In this document: piece after piece, positions 35,732 through 45,080 of the stretch
Position numbering within the stretch: position 1 is the stretch's first letter
Layout of the letters: every line of letters starts with the position of its first letter
The notes under the pieces: model-generated
What the model saw: the letters and a program-made list of their open reading frames with translations, nothing else
Databases searched by the model: none
What the model was told of the DNA's origin: nothing
Made by a program: the position numbers and the translations under genes
Source of the DNA: Zunongwangia atlantica 22II14-10F7
Lineage (GTDB): Bacteria; Bacteroidota; Bacteroidia; Flavobacteriales; Flavobacteriaceae
NCBI RefSeq assembly: GCF_002094855.1
Contig: NZ_ARYN01000011.1
Coordinates: 1 to 64,000, forward strand
Direction of reading: 5' to 3'
DNA length: 64,000 bases

Positions 35732-36316
35732 ATGAGTTTTATAACTGAATCACAACTTAGAAATCAAAGAAGATCCTTAAAATCATCTTACACTACACTT
35801 AATGAAAGCTTAAACAGTTTTAAAGGAGAAAATAGTCTTTTTAAGACTAAAATTTTTCTCTCTCATAAACATGATGAAAGAAATTATTTGGAAGGGGCAA
35901 TTTCATTTTTAAAATCTTATGGCGTAGATATTTATGTTGATTGGTTAGATGATGGGATGCCTAAAACAACATCAGGAAGAACTGCAGGTAGAATTAAACA
36001 AAAAATTAAGGATAATCATAAATTTATTTTGTTAGCTACAGAGAGGGCAATAAGCTCTAAATGGTGTAATTGGGAGTTAGGTTTAGGAGATGCAGCAAAG
36101 TATATCAACCACATTGCAATTTTGCCTATTAAAGAAGATTATTCAGATTTTTCGGGTAGTGAGTATTTAGAAATATATCCTTACATATTTAACGTTGATT
36201 ATTATCAATATTTCAAAGGAAATTATAGGACAAAAGGAACTTATGTTGTATTTCCATCGATTAATGGCTATGATAAAGTTGTGCCTATTAGTGAATGGTT
36301 GAATAATAGAAATTAA
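35732..36316 (+). CDS. TIR-domain protein 3
   Basis: This 194-residue protein has a short helical N-terminus (1-42) and a TIR-like domain: TKIFLSHKHDERNYLEGAISFLKSYGVDIYVDWLDDGMP, then FILLATERAISSKWCNWELGLGD, then IAILPI. The WCNWE motif puts a Glu in the usual catalytic place. It is the third TIR-family gene in a row and ends 6 bp before the AlbA_2 protein. Different lengths and poor mutual likeness suggest different roles, such as sensor and effector, rather than simple copies. Confidence 0.78.
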   Translation: MSFITESQLRNQRRSLKSSYTTLNESLNSFKGENSLFKTKIFLSHKHDERNYLEGAISFLKSYGVDIYVDWLDDGMPKTTSGRTAGRIKQKIKDNHKFILLATERAISSKWCNWELGLGDAAKYINHIAILPIKEDYSDFSGSEYLEIYPYIFNVDYYQYFKGNYRTKGTYVVFPSINGYDKVVPISEWLNNRN

Positions 36317-36322
36317 GCAGTT

Positions 36323-37867
36323 ATGCCAGAAACCAACCGGATAGAATACAAAGCACAACTCACCAAAGATTTAGATTTGGAAAAAGAAGTGGTAGCCTTT
36401 TTAAACTACCACGAGGGCGGTTTGGTCTACATCGGTGTCGATAAAAACGGCAATACCCTTGGTGTAGCAGACCCGGATGCCGATATGCTTAAAATAAAAG
36501 ACCGCATTAAAAACAACATCGCTCCTTCGGCTATGGGCTTGTTTGATGTGGTGGCAGAAGAAAAGGATGGTCAGCCCATCATTAAAATCATTGTGGCCAG
36601 TGGTAGCGAAAAACCCTATTTCAAAAAGAAATACGGAATGACCGAAAAAGGCTGTTACCTCCGCATTGGCACAGCGGCAGAGCCTATGCCTCGAAAAATG
36701 ATTGAGGAATTGTTCGCTTCTCGTACCCGTAATTCTATCGGTAAAATAAAGGCAAACCGACAAGACCTTAGTTTTGCGCAACTGCGTATTTATTACGAAG
36801 AAAAACGCAAACCACTCAACCAACAGTTTAAAAAGAATTTAGAGCTGCTTACTCCACAGGGCGATATTAATTACGCAGGCTATTTGTTGGCAGACGAAAA
36901 CAACGTTTCGATAAAAGTAGCCAAATACAAAGGCACTACCCGTGCAGATTTAGCCGAAAGCAATGAATACGGTTATGGTTCACTCATTAAAGCTACCAAA
37001 AGCGTACTCGATAAAATAGAACTGGAAAACCGTACCCTTACCCAAATTACCAGTAAGGAGCGTTTAGAAAAAAGGCTTTGGAATAGAATTGCCTTACGTG
37101 AAGCTATTATCAACGCTTTTGTGCATAATGACTATACCCGAGAAATAGCACCCAAGTTTGAAATATTCCAGGACCGTATAGAAATTACTTCGGCTGGTGC
37201 TTTACCCGAAGGCTTGAGCGAACCTGAATTTTTTGAAGGTTACTCTGTTCCTCGCAACAAGGAGTTAATGCGCGTCTTTAAAGATGTAGACCTGGTAGAA
37301 CAATTGGGTTCAGGCATTCCAAGAATACTGAAAACTTATGGTAAAGAATGCTTTCAGTTCTCTGCTAATTTCCTGCGTATGGTCTTTCCATCGGCAGAAC
37401 CCGTCAACACCACCGACCAAGTTACCGACCAAGCAAGCGACCAAGTCGATTGGCAAAGTTTAGTTGATACGTATTTAGCAATAAAAAATGGAGTAGAACC
37501 AAATCAAGTAAATTTCTTAGAATGGTTGCAAACCAATATTCAAATCATATTACACGAACTTCAGGAAAGCTTCAGGATAACTTCAGGAAAGCTTCAGGAA
37601 AGCTTCGGGAAAGGATTTGAAATACCGAAAATACTAGGTTCAGAAAACACATCAGGTAAACCTTCATATAAGAAGCTGCCAAACAGCTTTATTATTTTGA
37701 TGCTGTTGGCAATGGATGCCACTATTACGGCAGAAGAGATTTCAGTATTAATAGGTATTTCAGAACGCGCAGTGTTTTCAAACTTAGACAAACTCAAAAA
37801 TGCCAATTTGATAGAACGTGTAGGTGGTAGAAAAGAAGGCTATTGGCAAATTATAGAACAAGAATGA
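36323..37867 (+). CDS. Schlafen/AlbA_2 ATP-binding protein (RecG-like, winged-helix C-terminus)
   Basis: This 514-residue protein has three parts. An AlbA_2/Schlafen-type domain (about 1-135, with LVYIGVDKNGNTLGV) comes first. A GHKL-type ATP-binding region follows (about 240-350; LREAIINAFVHNDYT, LPEGLSEPEFFEG). After a linker, a winged helix takes the last 85 residues (ITAEEISVLIGISERAVFSNL). The linker DNA holds a 12-bp repeat (three units) and an 11-bp repeat (five units). Base composition looks richer in GC than the TIR genes before it, so it may have been added separately. It shares an ATGA overlap with hsdR. AlbA_2 proteins are frequent in type I loci; function is unclear. Confidence 0.85.
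   Translation: MPETNRIEYKAQLTKDLDLEKEVVAFLNYHEGGLVYIGVDKNGNTLGVADPDADMLKIKDRIKNNIAPSAMGLFDVVAEEKDGQPIIKIIVASGSEKPYFKKKYGMTEKGCYLRIGTAAEPMPRKMIEELFASRTRNSIGKIKANRQDLSFAQLRIYYEEKRKPLNQQFKKNLELLTPQGDINYAGYLLADENNVSIKVAKYKGTTRADLAESNEYGYGSLIKATKSVLDKIELENRTLTQITSKERLEKRLWNRIALREAIINAFVHNDYTREIAPKFEIFQDRIEITSAGALPEGLSEPEFFEGYSVPRNKELMRVFKDVDLVEQLGSGIPRILKTYGKECFQFSANFLRMVFPSAEPVNTTDQVTDQASDQVDWQSLVDTYLAIKNGVEPNQVNFLEWLQTNIQIILHELQESFRITSGKLQESFGKGFEIPKILGSENTSGKPSYKKLPNSFIILMLLAMDATITAEEISVLIGISERAVFSNLDKLKNANLIERVGGRKEGYWQIIEQE
37412..37447 (+). repeat. 12-bp tandem repeat, three units, in AlbA_2 gene
   Basis: ACCGACCAAGTT (37412-37423) is repeated with small changes at 37424-37435 and 37436-37447 and encodes TDQVTDQASDQV. 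The unit is a multiple of three, so copy change would keep the frame. It lies in the linker after the ATP-binding domain. Confidence 0.8.
37559..37613 (+). repeat. 11-bp tandem repeat, five units, inside AlbA_2 gene
   Basis: CTTCAGGAAAG occurs as five units: 37559-37569 and 37581-37602 exact (three copies), 37570-37580 as CTTCAGGATAA, and 37603-37613 as CTTCGGGAAAG. Eleven is not a multiple of three, so gain or loss of one unit would shift the frame and remove the winged helix behind it. It lies in the low-complexity linker LQESFRITSGKLQESFGK. Confidence 0.88.
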
Positions 37868-40800
37868 AAAAATTTACAGAAGCCAAATTAGAGGAAGCAT
37901 TTATAGAGTTATTGGGTAATGAGGGCTATCCGCATTTTATAGGAAATACCGTAAGCCGTATGCCCGAAGAGGTGTTGATTGAAGAAGACATAATCGAGTT
38001 TCTATTAACACAATACAAAAAAGAAGGACTAACCATTACCGAAGCTAAATCTATTTTATTACAGCTTAAAACCTTACCTGCTTCTGATTTATACGAAACC
38101 AATAAAAAAATAATCCAATGGCTGTCTGATGGTTTTATTTTAAAACGAGAAGACCGTAACCAAAAGGATATTTGGGTGTCATTAATTGACTATACAGGCT
38201 TAGACCGTCAAATTCAAGGAAAAAACTTAGACACTCTATTTGTAGGCGAATCCCAGGAAAAGTATGGAGACAATAACATCTACAAATTTGTCAACCAACT
38301 TGAAATTGTAGGTACAGAAAAACGCATTCCTGATGGTATTATTTACGTCAATGGAATACCAGTAGTAGTGTTTGAGTTTAAAACGGCTATTCAAGAGAAT
38401 TGCACCATCCATAACGCTTATGTACAGTTAACAACACGTTACAAAAGAGATATACCGGAGCTTTTTAAATATAATGCCTTTTGTGTAATAAGTGATGGGG
38501 TAAATAACAAAGCAGGCTCATTTTTTGCTCCCTATGAGTTTTATTATGCGTGGCGCAGAATATCAGGTTTATCTAAAGATGTTGATGGTATTGATAGTAT
38601 GTATACTCTTGTTCAGGGAATGCTCCATCAAAACAGATTAAGGGATATTATTCAAAACTTCATTTACATACCTGATACGTCTAAAAAGGATGAAAAAATA
38701 GTATGTCGTTATCCACAATACTATGCCGCTAGAGCCTTATACAACAATATTAAAATAGCCCAAAAACCAGAAGGAAACGGAAAAGGAGGAACATATTTTG
38801 GAGCAACTGGTAGTGGTAAGAGTTATACCATGCTTTATCTCACCAGGCTCTTAATGAAGAGTGCTTATTTTGAAAATCCAACAATCGTACTAATTACAGA
38901 TCGTACCGATTTAGACGATCAGCTTTCAGGACAGTTTACCAATGCCAAAAAATATATAGGTGATAATACAATTAAAAGCGTAGAAAGCAGATCTGAATTA
39001 AGGGAGTTATTACAAGGTCGTGCAAGTGGAGGTGTTTTTTTAACTACCATTCATAAGTTTACGGAAGATATTGAACTATTGACAGAGCGTACCAATGTGA
39101 TTTGTATTTCTGATGAAGCACATAGAAGCCAAACCAACTTAGATCAAAAAGTTAGAGTTACAGATAAGGGCGTGAAGAAATCCTTTGGTTTTGCCAAGTA
39201 TTTACACGACTCTCTGCCCAATGCTACCTATGTTGGCTTCACAGGAACACCAGTTGATGCGACTTTAGATGTATTCGGTAAGGTAGTAGATGCCTATACG
39301 ATGACCGAATCGGTTAAAGACGAAATTACAGTCCGCATAGTCTATGAAGGTAGAGCAGCAAAAATAGCCCTTCAAAATAGCGAATTAGAAAAGATAGAGA
39401 AGTATTACCAAGAAGCAGCAGAAGCTGGAGCAAATGAATATCAGGTAGAAGAAAGTAAAAAGCAATCTGCAAATATGAACGCCATTCTTGGCGACCCGGA
39501 CAGGTTAAAAGAATTGGCAGCCGATTTCGTAAAGCACTACGAAAATCGAGTTAAAGAAGGAGCTACGATTAAAGGAAAGGCCATGTTTGTTAGTAGTTCT
39601 CGTAATATTGCTTATGAATTTTATCAGAATGTACTAGCATTAAGACCTGAATGGAATGAAGTAAAAGTTGCCGAAGAAGGTGCAGTGCTTACAGATAAAG
39701 ATAAGAGGGAAATCAAACCTATGGAGCGTATCAAAATGATTATGACACGTGGTAAAGACGACCCTAAAGATTTATATGATTTATTAGGTACTAAAGAATA
39801 TCGTAAAGAATTAGACCGGCAATTCAAAAACGAAAAGTCAAATTTCAAAATAGCCATTGTCGTTGATATGTGGCTAACCGGTTTTGACGTTCCTTTCTTA
39901 GATACTATATACATAGACAAGCCAATTCAGCAACATAACTTAATACAAACTATATCTCGTGTAAACCGTAAGTTTAAAGGTAAGAATAAGGGTTTGGTGG
40001 TAGATTATATTGGTATTAAGAAGCAAATGAATTTAGCCCTAAAAAAATATTCAGAGGGTGATAAAGACAATTTTGAGGATATACAACAGTCATTAATTGT
40101 AGTAAGAAACCATTTAGACCTATTAGCGAAGCTTCTTCACAAGTTTGATAGCACAAAATACTTTACCGGTTCTGCGTTAGAGCAATTGAATACACTTAAT
40201 ATGGCAGCTGAATTTGTACAGTTGACAAAAGAGATGGAAACCCGCTTTATGGGCTTAGTGAAAAGACTAAAAGCGGCCTATGATATATGTGCAGGTAGTG
40301 AAGAATTGACACAACAGGAAAGAGATTACACCCATTTCTACTTAGCGGTTCGTTCTATTGTTTTTAAACTCACTAAAGGAGATGCGCCAGACACTGCTCA
40401 AATGAATGCCAAAGTAAGAGAGATGATTAAAAATGCCTTACAAAGTGATGGTGTAGATGAAATCTTTAAAATGGGGGAAGAGACCGAAAAAGAGCAAGAC
40501 ATTTTTGATGAGGATTATTTAGCCAAAATTGATAAAATTAAATTGCCCAATACAAAGATTAAATTATTACAGCAGCTATTGGCAAAGGCTATTGGAGAAA
40601 TGAAAAAAGTCAATAAAGTAAAAGGAGTAGACTTTTCTAAAAAAATGGAATTTCTAGTACAGAAATACAATCAAAGAGATGAAAATGATCTTTTACGAAG
40701 TGAGGTGTATGAAGAAATGGCTGACCAATTAACAAACCTTATATGGGATGTGTATAAAGAATTTAAAGCAGGTGATGATTTAGGGATTAATTTTGAAGAA

Positions 40801-41070
40801 AAAGCATTCTACGATATTTTAAAAGAACTATGTATAAAATACGATTTTACCTATCCTGAAGGTAAACTAATAAAGTTAGCCCAAGCAGTCAAAGATTTAG
40901 TTGATGGGCAGGCTAAGTTTCCAGATTGGAATAAAAGGGACGATATAAAATCTGCTTTAAAAGTAGGTCTAATTCTTTTATTAGATGAACACGGTTATCC
41001 GCCGGTCGAACGGGATGAGGTATATCAAGAGATTTTTGAGCAAGCCGAAAATTTTAAGAGAAATCGATGA
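37864..41070 (+). CDS. hsdR: Type I restriction endonuclease/translocase subunit HsdR
   Basis: The start is set at the ATG at 37864, which overlaps the previous stop as ATGA; an upstream start at 37843 would overlap more. The 1068-residue protein has the nuclease motif with Asp157 and EFK (Glu171, Lys173), Walker A GATGSGKS (313-320), DEAH (417-420) and the later helicase motif SRVNRKF. It pulls DNA past the complex and cuts it. Its partners are HsdM and HsdS at the start of the operon, four TIR/SLOG genes and one ATPase away. The next gene, mcrB, starts within its stop (ATGA). Confidence 0.95.
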   Translation: MKKFTEAKLEEAFIELLGNEGYPHFIGNTVSRMPEEVLIEEDIIEFLLTQYKKEGLTITEAKSILLQLKTLPASDLYETNKKIIQWLSDGFILKREDRNQKDIWVSLIDYTGLDRQIQGKNLDTLFVGESQEKYGDNNIYKFVNQLEIVGTEKRIPDGIIYVNGIPVVVFEFKTAIQENCTIHNAYVQLTTRYKRDIPELFKYNAFCVISDGVNNKAGSFFAPYEFYYAWRRISGLSKDVDGIDSMYTLVQGMLHQNRLRDIIQNFIYIPDTSKKDEKIVCRYPQYYAARALYNNIKIAQKPEGNGKGGTYFGATGSGKSYTMLYLTRLLMKSAYFENPTIVLITDRTDLDDQLSGQFTNAKKYIGDNTIKSVESRSELRELLQGRASGGVFLTTIHKFTEDIELLTERTNVICISDEAHRSQTNLDQKVRVTDKGVKKSFGFAKYLHDSLPNATYVGFTGTPVDATLDVFGKVVDAYTMTESVKDEITVRIVYEGRAAKIALQNSELEKIEKYYQEAAEAGANEYQVEESKKQSANMNAILGDPDRLKELAADFVKHYENRVKEGATIKGKAMFVSSSRNIAYEFYQNVLALRPEWNEVKVAEEGAVLTDKDKREIKPMERIKMIMTRGKDDPKDLYDLLGTKEYRKELDRQFKNEKSNFKIAIVVDMWLTGFDVPFLDTIYIDKPIQQHNLIQTISRVNRKFKGKNKGLVVDYIGIKKQMNLALKKYSEGDKDNFEDIQQSLIVVRNHLDLLAKLLHKFDSTKYFTGSALEQLNTLNMAAEFVQLTKEMETRFMGLVKRLKAAYDICAGSEELTQQERDYTHFYLAVRSIVFKLTKGDAPDTAQMNAKVREMIKNALQSDGVDEIFKMGEETEKEQDIFDEDYLAKIDKIKLPNTKIKLLQQLLAKAIGEMKKVNKVKGVDFSKKMEFLVQKYNQRDENDLLRSEVYEEMADQLTNLIWDVYKEFKAGDDLGINFEEKAFYDILKELCIKYDFTYPEGKLIKLAQAVKDLVDGQAKFPDWNKRDDIKSALKVGLILLLDEHGYPPVERDEVYQEIFEQAENFKRNR

Positions 41071-43697
41071 ATCAAGAAGAAATAAATAATTTGATCCAGG
41101 ATCAATGGATCCAAAAGGTCATTGCCTCTAATGAGTTCTTTTTTCAAAAAGGCCAAGACACTTTAAAGCAGTGGCTGGAAATGGAGGTGGATGATGAGCT
41201 AAGAGAATCATTAATCAATTTCTCTACCGATTATACTCAATTTTTAGAAATTTCCGAATTAGAACCAAATTTTGAAAAGATCAAAAATTTGCTTTTTGAG
41301 ATCATTTCCTATTGTGATGATAAAGCTCGCGATAAGCATTTATATAATCAATATGGTGATAAAAGAATTCTAGCAAAAGCCAGTGTGAGGATGAACAATT
41401 GGGTTGACGGCTTAATAAAGTTAAAATTTAAAAATGGTGAAATTAAGGCTGCTTCTATTCGTAATGCTTTTGATTACTTACTTTCACCACAAGACAATTC
41501 GACGATATTAAGTAGTAATCATCGAGAGATGATAGCTGAGAACCTTCTGGATAAGAAGTTGGATCCTCAGCTCTTTGTCAAGGAGTTAAAAGACTATTTC
41601 AAACCATTCAATCTCAATGTTAAAAATCAAGATAATTATACTTATCTCTTATCTTGTATAATCTATTCAATTAAAGATAAATGGCAAGATGAGGTTGTGG
41701 GGTTAATGGCTTCAGATAGTACGGGTTGGCAGGCAAATGAACTCAATTTAGATGCTAAATGGGAAGGTTTGATTTTATGGAACAGCAAAAAACCAACCAG
41801 GGGGCCAAAGGTTTTGAAGTTTCTAAAAAATAAAATAGAAGATACAGGTTATTTTCCTCTTTATTATAGTGTGAATAAAGAAGCTATCTATTGTGCTAAT
41901 ATTATTGATTTAGCTATTAATCAGAAAGAGCTCGATACCATAAATTCAAAATATAATACTTTAAAGAATTTTAATTCCGATTTTAATGGATATACTGATG
42001 GTAAAAAATCAGCAAGAATTGTATTTGTAGCAGAGGGAATGGAAAAAATTGCACCAATCCCGGTTTCAGATTTTGATTTTTATAAATGTAAAGCTCCTAG
42101 ACAAGATAATCTATCTCCAATTAAAAATATTCTTGAAGTTCAAAAAAGAACAATTCATCATACCTCTGATAATATGCCTAAAGAGCTCAATCAAATACTT
42201 TTCGGTCCTCCAGGAACCGGAAAAACATATAATACTATTAACAAAGCATTAGAGCTTTGTGGGGAAGATTTGAGCGGACTAAGTCGTAATAACATCCAAA
42301 AACTCTATAAAAAGAGGGTAAAAGAGGGTAGAATTGTTTTTACAACATTTCATCAAAGTTTTAGCTATGAGGATTTTGTAGAAGGTATTAAACCAGTTTT
42401 GGATGAAGCTGATAATAATACGATTAGTTATACCATAGAAGATGGAATATTTAAAAAATTATGTGAAAAAGCTAAAGTTTTAAAATCAGAGCAATTAGAT
42501 TTCAACTGGGAAAATCGTTCATTTTATAAAATGTCGTTAGGCGGCAAATCTAATCCAGAAATACATTCCTGGTGTTTAAATGAAAATAAATTAGCACTTG
42601 GTTGGGGAAGTGATAATGACTATTCAAATTTAAAAAAGATAAGTTCTTGGGAACAATTCAGAACAAAGTTCAAACAAGATTATCCGGAATTAGAAAAAGA
42701 ATCAACATTTAATAAATCTGCGATATTCCGTTTTTTAAAAATGAAGGTTGGTGATGTTGTGGTTGCTACTATAGGTAATAAAATCATAGATTCTGTTGGT
42801 GTTGTCACCGGCGAATATGAATTTGATGAAAATAACGAATTTGGATTTCATCATATAAGAGACATTCAATGGATTGCTAAAGATCTGTATGTATCCCCTG
42901 AAAAATTTTTTAAAAAAAATATATCACAGCAAACCATCTATGAGTTCTATGACAAAGATATAATCCTTGATTCATTTAAAGAATTAACTACAGCTGAGGA
43001 AAATGAGCCTAAACCTTACGTTTTAATAATCGATGAAATAAACCGAGGGAATGTCTCACAAATTTTTGGTGAATTGATTACGCTAATTGAAGCAGATAAA
43101 CGAATGGGTAAAGACGAAGAAATTAATGTTACACTACCATATAGTAAGGTTTCATTCGGAGTACCGAGTAATTTATTTATTCTAGGAACAATGAATACAG
43201 CAGATCGAAGTGTCGAAGCTTTAGATACTGCGCTAAGAAGAAGGTTTAGCTTTATTGAAATGCCTCCAAAACCTAAACTCATTAACACAGAAGGTAAAGC
43301 TGAAAATGGAATGGTAAACGGAATAGAACTTTCAGCAATATTAGAGAACATTAATAAGCGAATTGACAAGTTATTGGATAAAGACCATATGATTGGTCAT
43401 AGCTATTTTTTATCAGTAGAGAACCTAAATGGATTGAAATCAGTTTTTCATAATAAGATAGTGCCTTTACTTCAAGAATACTTTTTCGGAGATTATGGAA
43501 AAATAGGGTTGGTGATTGGTTCAAAATTCTTTGACATTCAGAGTGATCAGGTAGATGAAGATTTCTTCGCACCTTTTGATGATTATGATAGTAGTCCATT
43601 AATCGAAAGAAAAGTTTATCATTTAAAAAATATTCAAGAAATGAGTGATCAGCTATTCGTAGATGCTATAAACGACTTACAGCGTAAAAACAAATAA
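41067..43697 (+). CDS. mcrB: McrB-type GTP-dependent restriction ATPase with inserted EVE/PUA-like domain
   Basis: This 876-residue protein starts in the hsdR stop. Residues 1-370 are an N-terminal region I do not recognise. The AAA+ domain then has Walker A FGPPGTGKT (about 378-386), Walker B LIIDEINRGNVSQIFGEL (about 650-667) and the McrB signature MNTADRS (about 708-714). Between the Walker motifs lies an extra region (about 480-640) with VGDVVVATIGNKIIDSVGVV, which looks like an EVE/PUA modified-base reader. McrB drives McrC on modified DNA. The insertion is uncommon in the textbook McrB and may set target choice. Confidence 0.9.
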   Translation: MNQEEINNLIQDQWIQKVIASNEFFFQKGQDTLKQWLEMEVDDELRESLINFSTDYTQFLEISELEPNFEKIKNLLFEIISYCDDKARDKHLYNQYGDKRILAKASVRMNNWVDGLIKLKFKNGEIKAASIRNAFDYLLSPQDNSTILSSNHREMIAENLLDKKLDPQLFVKELKDYFKPFNLNVKNQDNYTYLLSCIIYSIKDKWQDEVVGLMASDSTGWQANELNLDAKWEGLILWNSKKPTRGPKVLKFLKNKIEDTGYFPLYYSVNKEAIYCANIIDLAINQKELDTINSKYNTLKNFNSDFNGYTDGKKSARIVFVAEGMEKIAPIPVSDFDFYKCKAPRQDNLSPIKNILEVQKRTIHHTSDNMPKELNQILFGPPGTGKTYNTINKALELCGEDLSGLSRNNIQKLYKKRVKEGRIVFTTFHQSFSYEDFVEGIKPVLDEADNNTISYTIEDGIFKKLCEKAKVLKSEQLDFNWENRSFYKMSLGGKSNPEIHSWCLNENKLALGWGSDNDYSNLKKISSWEQFRTKFKQDYPELEKESTFNKSAIFRFLKMKVGDVVVATIGNKIIDSVGVVTGEYEFDENNEFGFHHIRDIQWIAKDLYVSPEKFFKKNISQQTIYEFYDKDIILDSFKELTTAEENEPKPYVLIIDEINRGNVSQIFGELITLIEADKRMGKDEEINVTLPYSKVSFGVPSNLFILGTMNTADRSVEALDTALRRRFSFIEMPPKPKLINTEGKAENGMVNGIELSAILENINKRIDKLLDKDHMIGHSYFLSVENLNGLKSVFHNKIVPLLQEYFFGDYGKIGLVIGSKFFDIQSDQVDEDFFAPFDDYDSSPLIERKVYHLKNIQEMSDQLFVDAINDLQRKNK

Positions 43698-44972
43698 TTG
43701 AGGAAAGGGAAAGAATCTTTTACGGTATTCGAACATGATTGTCTTCGTATAGGTCGAGGCAAGCAAAAGCTTACGAATGAACAATTAGAAGCCCTGCAAT
43801 TATTCTATGGTGAAAATGGAGTTCCCTTTTATTCTTTAATTCATCATGGTGTTCGTTTCAATGAATATGTTGGTGTAATTCAAGTTGGCAAAACGGTTAT
43901 AGAAGTGCTGCCTAAAGCAGATAAGGCAAATCCCAATGATGAAAGTGTTAAAACGACTTGGAGAAACGTCTTAATTAGTATGCTGTATGCGGTGGGTATA
44001 TTTGACATTCATGCTCCAAGCAATAGTAATTTAAGATTACGCTCAAACTCTATTCTTGATCTTTATTTCGATTTATTCATCAAAGAAATCGAATATCTAC
44101 TACATAGAGGACTGGTGAAAAAATATCGTAAGACATCTGGAAATAGAAGCGCATTAAAAGGTAGTATTCAGTTTGGTAAGCATATCAGTCAGAACTTAGT
44201 TCATCAGGAACGATTTTATGTAAGGCATACCATTTACGATACACAGCACGATATACACGCAATACTCTACAAAGCCTTAAAATTACTAAGTTTTATTAAT
44301 ACCAATGTACAGTTAAGCAGTAGGCTAGGAACTTTATTACTAGATTTTCCAGAACTTTATGATATCAAAATATCGGAATACCTATTTGATAAAATTGCAT
44401 TAGACCGTAAAACGGAACCCTACAGGAAAGCACTGGAAATAGCCAAGCTTATTTTACTCAACTATCATCCCGATGTAAAAAAAGGGACTAGTAATGTATT
44501 GGCCTTAATGTTTGATATGAATCTACTTTGGGAGCGATTTGTTTATGTTAGTTTGAGAAAACATAAATTAGCAAACACAAGCATCGCAAGTCAAAATACA
44601 AGAAACTTTTGGAAGCCCCAATCAGGCTATCGCAGCAAAATGAAGCCCGATATTGTTTTAAATAAAGGAACTGATAAATGTTTGGTGCTAGATACTAAAT
44701 GGAAAAATTTAAACGGCTATAATCCATCCCCGGAAGATTTAAGGCAAATGTTTGTATACATGAAATACTATGGAGCAAAGAAAGTAGCTCTAGTATACCC
44801 GGGAGTAGAAAACATAAACCAATCAGGACAATATTATGATCATAGCTCGCAGGATTCAATGCATTTGAGTAATGAGGAATGTAGCGTTATCTCCATTAAA
44901 GTTGAAAAGGACGTTAAAGCATGGCAAAAAAAGATTTATGAAAATATTAGCCAGTGGTTTTATCATTTTTGA
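43698..44972 (+). CDS. mcrC: McrC endonuclease subunit
   Basis: This 424-residue protein starts with TTG directly after the mcrB stop. It carries the McrC PD-(D/E)xK nuclease near the C-terminus: MKPDIVL with Asp318, and LVLDTKWK with Asp332 and Lys334. The N-terminal part (ITVFE-like opening, then VIEVLPKADK) matches McrC. It is the cutting subunit called by McrB. It ends the long operon that began at hsdM. Confidence 0.92.
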   Translation: MRKGKESFTVFEHDCLRIGRGKQKLTNEQLEALQLFYGENGVPFYSLIHHGVRFNEYVGVIQVGKTVIEVLPKADKANPNDESVKTTWRNVLISMLYAVGIFDIHAPSNSNLRLRSNSILDLYFDLFIKEIEYLLHRGLVKKYRKTSGNRSALKGSIQFGKHISQNLVHQERFYVRHTIYDTQHDIHAILYKALKLLSFINTNVQLSSRLGTLLLDFPELYDIKISEYLFDKIALDRKTEPYRKALEIAKLILLNYHPDVKKGTSNVLALMFDMNLLWERFVYVSLRKHKLANTSIASQNTRNFWKPQSGYRSKMKPDIVLNKGTDKCLVLDTKWKNLNGYNPSPEDLRQMFVYMKYYGAKKVALVYPGVENINQSGQYYDHSSQDSMHLSNEECSVISIKVEKDVKAWQKKIYENISQWFYHF

Positions 44973-45080
44973 ATTAGGAAATTTTAGGTGGATTTTTCAA
45001 TCTGTTTTTCACTTTTGGTCAATGAAGTTTCGTAGCATATATTTAACTATGGATTATATCCAAAATTATGGAAATATACC

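Noticed and set aside
36401-36823. 140-codon minus-strand frame opposite the AlbA_2 gene
   Set aside because: Shadow frame in a more GC-rich gene, without start context or domain.
37559-37613. Considered as a CRISPR-like array
   Set aside because: Units of 11 bp are directly joined with no spacers, and no cas gene is present. It is a coding tandem repeat.
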